From: DATARH01 sp035507475
GTDB lineage: Bacteria > Pseudomonadota > Alphaproteobacteria > ATCC43930 > CGMCC-115725
Assembly (NCBI GenBank): GCA_035507475.1
Contig: DATJOB010000116.1
Coordinates: forward strand, 1 to 10,804
Reading direction: 5' to 3'
DNA: 10,804 bases
Shown here: positions 6,772 through 10,804 of the stretch, one piece after another
Layout of the letters: every line of letters begins with the position of its first letter
Numbering within the stretch: position 1 is the first letter of the stretch
The notes under the pieces: model-generated
Seen by the model: only the letters and a program-made list of their open reading frames with translations
Databases searched by the model: none
Told to the model about the DNA's origin: nothing
Position numbers and translations under genes: made by a program

Positions 6772-6796
6772 GCAAGAGCTTGCCGCAAGAGCTTGC
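6772..6796. repeat. Tandem 13-bp repeat of an imperfect palindrome
   Basis: GCAAGAGCTTGC occurs at 6772-6783 and again at 6785-6796, separated by one C. Each unit is GCAAG and its inverse CTTGC around a central AG. The pair lies between the ProXp start and the tRNA-Gly promoter, and its right end merges with the possible -35 of the tRNA promoter, so an operator or a recombination product are both possible. Confidence 0.6.
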
Positions 6797-6821
6797 GCGC
6801 CCCTCCCCCCGATATGATATG
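6793..6821 (+). promoter_or_regulatory. Likely promoter of tRNA-Gly
   Basis: TTGCGC (6793-6798) resembles a -35. Two -10 candidates follow: TATGAT (6813-6818, spacing 14) and GATATG (6816-6821, spacing 17). Either gives a short leader ahead of the tRNA at 6842. The AT-rich patch GATATGATAT is conspicuous in otherwise GC-rich DNA. Confidence 0.45.
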
Positions 6822-6841
6822 GATCGCCTCCCGGACCGGAT

Positions 6842-6916
6842 GCGGGCGTAGCTCAGGGGTAGAGCACAACCTTGCCAAGGTTGGGGTCGAGGGTTCGAAT
6901 CCCTTCGCCCGCTCCA
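6842..6916 (+). tRNA. tRNA-Gly (GCC anticodon), CCA encoded
   Basis: A full cloverleaf is visible. The acceptor GCGGGCG pairs with CGCCCGC (6906-6912). The D arm is GCTC/GAGC, and the anticodon stem CAACC/GGTTG encloses TTGCCAA, with anticodon GCC at 6874-6876. The T arm is GAGGG-TTCGAAT-CCCTT with one G-T closing pair. Discriminator T6913 is followed by an encoded CCA at 6914-6916. It reads GGC and GGU codons. Confidence 0.97.
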
Positions 6917-6919
6917 TTT

Positions 6920-6942
6920 TTAGCCACCTATCCCGTGGCTAA
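6920..6942. other. 8-bp inverted repeat just after tRNA-Gly
   Basis: TTAGCCAC (6920-6927) and GTGGCTAA (6935-6942) form an 8-bp stem with a 7-nt loop starting four bases after the CCA end. A run of T precedes the stem rather than following it, so on the plus strand it lacks the usual terminator tail. It may still aid 3' processing or termination of the tRNA transcript. Confidence 0.45.
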
Positions 6943-7172
6943 CAACCACATAGCAACTCGGACCACCGAATGGGGGCCGGTCAATCGATGGTCCATAATC
7001 AACCGGTGCGTGCGCTCTCCGTGCTAATCAACTAATTTCAGTGCTTTCCGAAAGACCGGGTTGCCGCAGCGTGGTTTGTCACGTGCTCGGAATGTTGGGG
7101 AGTGTTGTGCGACCGAGACAAAGTCGCCCGCCAATCGGCTCGACTCCCACAACCGGCAAAGTTTCGCGGCCG
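6943..7172. other. Lower-GC intergenic stretch upstream of the cytochrome/oxidase operon
   Basis: I see no convincing gene here. The open frame running into the cytochrome gene from 7041 uses codons rare in this DNA (AGA, CGA, AGT) and has no ribosome site at its far end, so it looks non-coding. Present are GGACCA/TGGTCC (6960-6965 and 6989-6994), a CATAAT (6994-6999) and two copies of TAATCAAC. The promoter of the respiratory operon should lie here. Confidence 0.4.
6996..7032. repeat. Direct repeat TAATCAAC, two copies
   Basis: TAATCAAC is found at 6996-7003 and 7025-7032, 29 bp apart start to start, close to three helical turns. The position upstream of the operon fits regulator half-sites, but two 8-bp matches in AT-richer DNA could be chance. 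Confidence 0.3.
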
Positions 7173-7889
7173 GTGGTCGGTCGTGCGGTTTTCGCGGTTC
7201 TAGCGGTGGTCGCTCTGCCGAATTTTGGGTCGGCGGCGTTTGCTCAAACACCGCCAACGCCGACAGCCCCCGACACGATCGAGGCGCGTGTTCGCGCCTG
7301 CACGCCATGTCACGGCGCGCAGGGCGAGGGCACCGACAACGACTATTTCCCGCGTCTCGCCGGTAAGCCCGCGGGCTACCTAAAAAATCAGCTGGTCGCG
7401 TTTCGCGATGGGCGCCGCCGCTATGCGCCGATGAACTATTTGCTCGAATATCAAACCGACGCGTATCTGCAAAAAATCGGTGCGTATTTTTCCGCTTTGC
7501 GCCCACCACCGATGCCGCCGGCGGTGGCCGACGCCAGCGCCACTGTGCTCGCCCGCGGCAAAACGCTGGTTACCGACGGCGACCAAGCGCACGGCGTGCC
7601 GGCTTGCGCTGGCTGCCACGGTCCCAAACTCACCGGAATGGAACCGGGCATCCCCGGTCTTGTCGGGCTCCGAGCGAATTATATCAGCGCGCAGCTTGGC
7701 GCGTTCCGCTACGGCACGCGCACCGCTGCGGCGCCCGATTGCATGCAGCTCGTCGCTGCCAGCCTCACCGAAAGGGATGTCACCGCGGTCGCCGCGTATC
7801 TTGCCTCGCAGCCGGTGCCGACCGATCCCTCGCCTGTCTCCCGGGGCGCCCTGGCGATGCCATTCGCCTGCGGCAGCGAACCTCATTGA
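7173..7889 (+). CDS. Exported dihaem cytochrome c (c4-like)
   Basis: A 238-residue protein from the GTG at 7173. A signal peptide (residues 1-24, ending SAAFA before QTPP) sends it to the periplasm. Two cytochrome c domains follow: haem 1 at CTPCH (43-47) with probable ligand Met87 in APMNYL, haem 2 at CAGCH (145-149) with probable ligand Met191 in DCMQL. This two-domain layout matches cytochrome c4 electron carriers, which feed terminal oxidases. Two extra cysteines (C190, next to the ligand, and C233 near the C-terminus) may form a disulfide. The start is uncertain: ATG 7092, GTG 7107 (after GGGGAG) and GTG 7041 are in frame, but they add a poorly coding-looking 22-44 residues ahead of the signal peptide. 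The next gene starts 11 bases after the stop, so the two are probably one operon. Confidence 0.88.
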   Translation: MVGRAVFAVLAVVALPNFGSAAFAQTPPTPTAPDTIEARVRACTPCHGAQGEGTDNDYFPRLAGKPAGYLKNQLVAFRDGRRRYAPMNYLLEYQTDAYLQKIGAYFSALRPPPMPPAVADASATVLARGKTLVTDGDQAHGVPACAGCHGPKLTGMEPGIPGLVGLRANYISAQLGAFRYGTRTAAAPDCMQLVAASLTERDVTAVAAYLASQPVPTDPSPVSRGALAMPFACGSEPH

Positions 7890-7893
7890 GGAG
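7888..7893 (+). promoter_or_regulatory. Ribosome binding site of the trihaem cytochrome gene
   Basis: GAGGAG lies six bases before the ATG at 7900 and overlaps the stop codon of the preceding cytochrome gene. It is the strongest Shine-Dalgarno in the operon and fixes the start of the trihaem protein. Confidence 0.7.
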
Positions 7894-7899
7894 GCGACC

Positions 7900-9156
7900 A
7901 TGCGGATCGCCTGGCTCATCTCATGGCTGCCCGTCGTCGGCGTGTTTTTCGCCGGCTTTGGCTTCGTGGGCGCCACAGCAGCGGCCGATGACCATGCCCT
8001 TATCGTCAAGGGCGAATATCTTGCCCAGGCCGGCGACTGCGTTGCCTGCCACACGAACCCCGGTGGCAAGCTGTTCGCTGGCGGGCGCGCATTGGCGACG
8101 CCGTTCGGGACGATCTATTCGTCGAACATCACGCCCGATCCGGCGACCGGGATCGGCAAATGGAGCGCTGACGATTTCTACAAGACGATGCACGAGGGCC
8201 GCTTCCCGGATGGCGGCCTCATTTATCCCGTCATGCCCTATGCCTCATACACCAAGGTGACGCGCGCCGATTCCGATGCCATTTTCGCGTATTTGCGCTC
8301 GGTTCCGGCGGTGAACCACCCGAACCGGCCGAATGACCTGCGATTTCCTTACGACAACCGCCAGCTTATCCTGGGTTGGCGCACGTTGTACTTCGACGAA
8401 GGGGAATACCAGCCGGACACGACCAAGTCGGCCGAGTGGAACCGGGGCGCCTATCTCGTCGGAGGGCTGGGGCATTGCGCGATGTGCCACTCGCCGATCA
8501 ATGCGCTCGGGGGTACGCCGGAATCGAAGGCGTTCCAGGGCGGTCTCATCCCGATGCAGAACTGGTACGCGCCCTCGCTGACCTCGAACAAGGAGGCCGG
8601 GCTTGGCGAATGGGATATCGACGAGATCGTCGGTTTGCTGCGCAACGGCGTGTCACAGCGCGGCGCGGTCTACGGGCCGATGGCGGAGGTGACATCCAAC
8701 AGCCTGCAATATCTCAGCGACGCTGATGTGCACGCCGTGGCGGTCTACCTGAAGAGCCTGGCCGCGGGCAGCCCGCCGGGACCCGAAAGGTCCGGTGTCT
8801 CGTCGTCGGAAAGCAGCCTGCTGATGAGCCTGGGCCAGACGGTGTACCAGGCACAGTGCGCGGTTTGTCACGGCTCGGACGGGCGTGGCATGCCGCCCGA
8901 CTACCCGCCGCTCGCCGGCAACCCGTCGATCCAGATGGAGTCGGCGGTGAACCCGATCCGCATGGTGCTCAACGGCGGCTTCCCGCCGGGGACAGCGGGC
9001 AATCCAGAACCCTACGGCATGCCGCCTTTCGCGCAGCGCCTGTCGGATGACGAGGTCGCCGCGGTGGTCACCTATATCCGCGCCGCCTGGGGCAACCAGG
9101 GCGCCGCGGTCTCGGCGAGCCAGGCCAACGACCTGCGCAAAGCGCCTTTGGATTGA
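7900..9156 (+). CDS. Trihaem cytochrome c, alcohol/gluconate dehydrogenase cytochrome-subunit type
   Basis: A 418-residue exported protein. Residues 1-28 are a signal peptide (AWLISWLPVVGVFF, ending ATAAA). Three haem c sites follow: CVACH (47-51), CAMCH (193-197) and CAVCH (320-324), with likely methionine ligands M112 (VMPYASY), M261 (GPMAEV) and M374 (GMPPFA). The segments FAGGRALATPFGTIYSSNIT (59-78) and WNRGAYLVGGLGHCAMCH (180-197) are hallmarks of the cytochrome subunit of membrane-bound quinoprotein alcohol dehydrogenases and flavin gluconate or sorbitol dehydrogenases. In those enzymes the subunit passes electrons from the dehydrogenase to ubiquinone. Here no catalytic dehydrogenase subunit is adjacent and oxidase genes follow, so it more likely relays electrons to the oxidase or serves a dehydrogenase encoded elsewhere. 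The next ATG lies six bases past the stop. Confidence 0.92.
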   Translation: MRIAWLISWLPVVGVFFAGFGFVGATAAADDHALIVKGEYLAQAGDCVACHTNPGGKLFAGGRALATPFGTIYSSNITPDPATGIGKWSADDFYKTMHEGRFPDGGLIYPVMPYASYTKVTRADSDAIFAYLRSVPAVNHPNRPNDLRFPYDNRQLILGWRTLYFDEGEYQPDTTKSAEWNRGAYLVGGLGHCAMCHSPINALGGTPESKAFQGGLIPMQNWYAPSLTSNKEAGLGEWDIDEIVGLLRNGVSQRGAVYGPMAEVTSNSLQYLSDADVHAVAVYLKSLAAGSPPGPERSGVSSSESSLLMSLGQTVYQAQCAVCHGSDGRGMPPDYPPLAGNPSIQMESAVNPIRMVLNGGFPPGTAGNPEPYGMPPFAQRLSDDEVAAVVTYIRAAWGNQGAAVSASQANDLRKAPLD

Positions 9157-9161
9157 ACCCG

Positions 9162-9347
9162 ATGCTGAACTCGGATCCCGTTCCGGATGTCGTCGCCTCT
9201 CCGCAGGACGAGGCGGCGGTAAACGCGATCCTGCGGTCGGGTGCGATCGGCGCGATCGTGCTCGCTGGACTGGCAACTGCGATCGTCGTGGCGATCTGGT
9301 TTGCATTCTACCTGGCCGTCTTCCTGCCACGTGCGATCGCGTCATGA
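9162..9347 (+). CDS. Small single-helix membrane protein, candidate oxidase subunit IIa
   Basis: A 61-residue protein with an acidic N-terminus (NSDPVPDVVASPQDEAAVNA) and one long hydrophobic helix at about residues 29-53 (GAIGAIVLAGLATAIVVAIW and on). It lies between the trihaem cytochrome (six-base gap) and subunit II (overlap ATGA at 9344-9347). In Thermus ba3 oxidase a tiny one-helix subunit IIa supplies the transmembrane helix missing from subunit II; B-family clusters in other bacteria often carry a comparable small gene at this place. I base the call on size, topology and position, not on residue identity. The ATG at 9162 is preferred over the in-frame TTG at 9153, which overlaps the upstream stop. 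Confidence 0.7.
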   Translation: MLNSDPVPDVVASPQDEAAVNAILRSGAIGAIVLAGLATAIVVAIWFAFYLAVFLPRAIAS

Positions 9348-9910
9348 GCGATGTGGCCCCGACACCCGATCCCGCCGCCGAGCATGCCGAGCGGATCGAG
9401 CACCGCTGGGCGGCGATCATGGTTATGCTCATGGTACTGCTGGTCGCAATCGCGACGTTCGCGGGGCTTTTTCATGCGGCGGTGCCCCAGGCTCGCATCG
9501 AGACGGTCGACCCGCGCACGCTTCATCTCGGCGGCGAGTTCATCGAAAGCAATCTCGGCAGCGCGCTCGAACCCGACGGCTCGGTGACGGTCCGCGTGAT
9601 CGGCCAGCAATATTCGTTCACCCCGTCCTGTCTGCTCGTCCCCACCGACACACCGGTCACGTTCCGCATGACGAGCGCCGATGTGGTGCACGGCTTGCTG
9701 ATCGCTGGAACCAACATCAACCTGATGCTGGTGCCCGGCTATATCTCCAGTCTTCGCGCGCGGTTCGACGCGCCGGGCGAGCGGCTGATGCCCTGCCACG
9801 AATTTTGCGGCTTCGGGCATGAGGGGATGTGGGCCAGGGTAAAGATCGTCGACAAGGCCGCGTTCGCGGCGCTGGCGGCCCAACATGTGAGGCTGAGCTG
9901 TGTTCCGTAG
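9344..9910 (+). CDS. b(o/a)3-type cytochrome c oxidase subunit II (CuA)
   Basis: A 188-residue protein with one N-terminal transmembrane helix (about 22-44) and a periplasmic cupredoxin domain. The binuclear CuA site is complete: H116 in DVVHGL, then CHEFCGFGHEGM with C151, C155, H159 and M162, the C-x3-C-x3-H-x2-M pattern. CuA takes electrons from cytochrome c and passes them to subunit I. The short length, single helix and QQYSFTP (88-94) in place of the QWYW-like strand of A-type enzymes match B-family (ba3-like) oxidases. The ATG shares four bases with the stop of the small upstream gene. The downstream subunit I GTG overlaps its last 11 bases. Confidence 0.93.
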   Translation: MSDVAPTPDPAAEHAERIEHRWAAIMVMLMVLLVAIATFAGLFHAAVPQARIETVDPRTLHLGGEFIESNLGSALEPDGSVTVRVIGQQYSFTPSCLLVPTDTPVTFRMTSADVVHGLLIAGTNINLMLVPGYISSLRARFDAPGERLMPCHEFCGFGHEGMWARVKIVDKAAFAALAAQHVRLSCVP

Positions 9911-10804
9911 CACCAGAACACTCCTCGTCACCCTTCTCACCGGCGGTTCGGCTGTGTGGAATAGCAGGCGCCTCGTCCTCGCCCATCTCTGGTTCGCCTT
10001 TGTCGGGTTCGGCGGCGCGCTGCTGCTCGGCGAATGGCAGATGTACACCCGCAGCCCGCTCGCCCATTGGATCGGCGATCCGGAGCTCTATTACCGCTCC
10101 GTCACCGCGCACGGGACGACGATGGCCTATGTCTTTCCGACCTTGGTCGCGATGGGCTTTGGCTATTTCGTGACCGAGCAATCGCTGAAGCGCCCGATAG
10201 TGGGGCTGCACTGGGCGTGGTTCGGATGGGCGCTCGCGGTCATCGGGACGGTCATGGCGATCGTCCCCGTCGCGCTCGGCCGGGCTTCGGTGCTTTACAC
10301 CTTCTACCCGCCGCTGATCGGCAACGCCCTCTACTACATCGGCTTCGTTCTCGTGGTCGTCGGCTCATGGGTGTGGGTCGCGCTGATGTCGGTCAATCTG
10401 TACCGCTGGAAACGCGACAACCCCGGCGCGCCGGTGCCGTTTCCGATGTTCGCGACGGTCGCCGGCTCGTATCTCTGGGGCTGGACGGCAGTCGGCGCGG
10501 CGCTCGAATTGCTCTTCCAGATCATCCCCGTCGCGCTCGGCTGGCGCGACACGATCGATGCCGGGCTCGCGCGCATCTTCTTTTCCTGGACGCTGCACGC
10601 GATCGTTTATTTCTGGCTGATGCCGGCTTATATCGCCTATTACACGATCGTTCCGCGGGCGATCGGCGGGCGGTTGTTCAGCGACACGATGGGGCGGATT
10701 TCCTTCGCGCTGTTCCTTGTCGTCGCGATGCCGATCGGCATCCATCACACATTCGAGGACCCGCAGGTCGGCGCCGGGTTCAAATATCTGCACTCGGTGT
10801 TCAC
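9900..10804 (+). CDS. b(o/a)3-type cytochrome c oxidase subunit I (runs off window)
   Basis: A continuous plus-strand frame of 301 codons to the window end, strongly hydrophobic, with at least seven membrane helices. Residues, counted from the GTG at 9900: H71 in TAHGTTMAYVF (low-spin haem b ligand); SWTLHAIVYFWLMPAY (229-244) with CuB ligand H233 and Y237, the tyrosine cross-linked to histidine in this superfamily; and GIHHTFEDP (280-288) with CuB ligands H282 and H283. The stretch IVPRAIGGRLFSDTMGRISF aligns well with Thermus ba3 subunit I, placing it in the B family, which reduces oxygen at low tension with a single proton path. The haem ligands of the C-terminal part are beyond the window. 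GTG 9900 has TGAGG eight bases upstream; GTG 9954 is the alternative. Both lie after an in-frame stop at 9894. Confidence 0.93.
   Translation, partial: MFRSTRTLLVTLLTGGSAVWNSRRLVLAHLWFAFVGFGGALLLGEWQMYTRSPLAHWIGDPELYYRSVTAHGTTMAYVFPTLVAMGFGYFVTEQSLKRPIVGLHWAWFGWALAVIGTVMAIVPVALGRASVLYTFYPPLIGNALYYIGFVLVVVGSWVWVALMSVNLYRWKRDNPGAPVPFPMFATVAGSYLWGWTAVGAALELLFQIIPVALGWRDTIDAGLARIFFSWTLHAIVYFWLMPAYIAYYTIVPRAIGGRLFSDTMGRISFALFLVVAMPIGIHHTFEDPQVGAGFKYLHSVF

Noticed and set aside
5418..6851. Long plus-strand open frame opposite cnoX and ProXp
   Set aside because: No domain pattern and composed of shadow-type residues; two recognisable families occupy the opposite strand.
6231..6917. Extended minus-strand reading of the ProXp gene starting MERAKGFEPSTPTLARLCSTP
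   Set aside because: This N-terminus is the antisense translation of the tRNA-Gly gene, a well-known spurious protein sequence. The true start is the ATG at 6740.
6673..6942. Plus-strand reading with GSSGVEHNLAKVGVEGSNPF
   Set aside because: It is the sense translation of tRNA-Gly, a common annotation artefact.
6920..6942. Rho-independent terminator for tRNA-Gly
   Set aside because: The stem is good, but the T-run is on its 5' side and no T-run follows on either strand, so I list it only as an inverted repeat.
7024..7509. Minus-strand open frame opposite the c4-like gene
   Set aside because: The opposite strand encodes two CxxCH haem sites and a signal peptide; the minus reading shows no family features and has no ribosome site that I can see.
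1..10804. CRISPR array, transposase, integrase, toxin-antitoxin or phage defence genes
   Set aside because: All convincing genes belong to metabolic, quality-control or respiratory families; no regularly spaced repeats or mobile-element proteins were found.

Overview
The window is a GC-rich chromosomal segment that looks alphaproteobacterial. The lines of evidence are an FAD ubiquinone hydroxylase carrying the GEAAH variant, a YbbN/CnoX-type thioredoxin-TPR protein with an active CGPC site next to a LON-domain and a Trm112-like gene, a ProXp-type Ala-tRNA(Pro) deacylase, and an REP-like GC palindrome between genes. A sphingomonad is my best guess, from general impression rather than any decisive marker.

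Left third (1-3870). Two minus-strand genes open the window: the first 55 codons of an N-succinyldiaminopimelate aminotransferase (dapC-like, lysine/peptidoglycan precursor synthesis), and upstream of it a TTC38-family TPR protein starting at TTG. A 161-bp divergent gap with three copies of a 10-bp repeat separates them from a plus-strand group: a UbiH/COQ6-type hydroxylase, a four-helix membrane protein whose ATG overlaps the ubiH stop, and a small orphan HFCD-type flavoprotein.

Middle (3848-6740). A convergent minus-strand group, in order of transcription, reads: ProXp-ala deacylase, CnoX/YbbN chaperedoxin, stand-alone LON substrate-binding domain protein, Trm112/YcaR-like small protein, an 80-bp palindromic element, then a DUF971 (GBBH-like N-terminal domain) protein. 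The theme is housekeeping and quality control. Its last gene overlaps the end of the flavoprotein gene.

tRNA and junction (6741-7172). A tRNA-Gly(GCC) gene with encoded CCA is transcribed away from the ProXp gene. About 250 bp of lower-GC DNA without a convincing gene follows, with an inverted repeat just after the tRNA and short direct repeats.

Right third (7173-10804). A tightly packed plus-strand respiratory operon: an exported dihaem cytochrome c4-like protein, a trihaem cytochrome c of the alcohol/gluconate dehydrogenase subunit type, a 61-residue single-helix protein (candidate oxidase subunit IIa), a CuA-containing subunit II, and a b(o/a)3-type (B-family) haem-copper oxidase subunit I cut by the window end. 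Together they could form a branch carrying electrons from a periplasmic or membrane donor through five c-haems to CuA and the oxygen-reducing site. No dehydrogenase catalytic subunit is in view. I see no CRISPR array, insertion sequence, phage gene or defence system.
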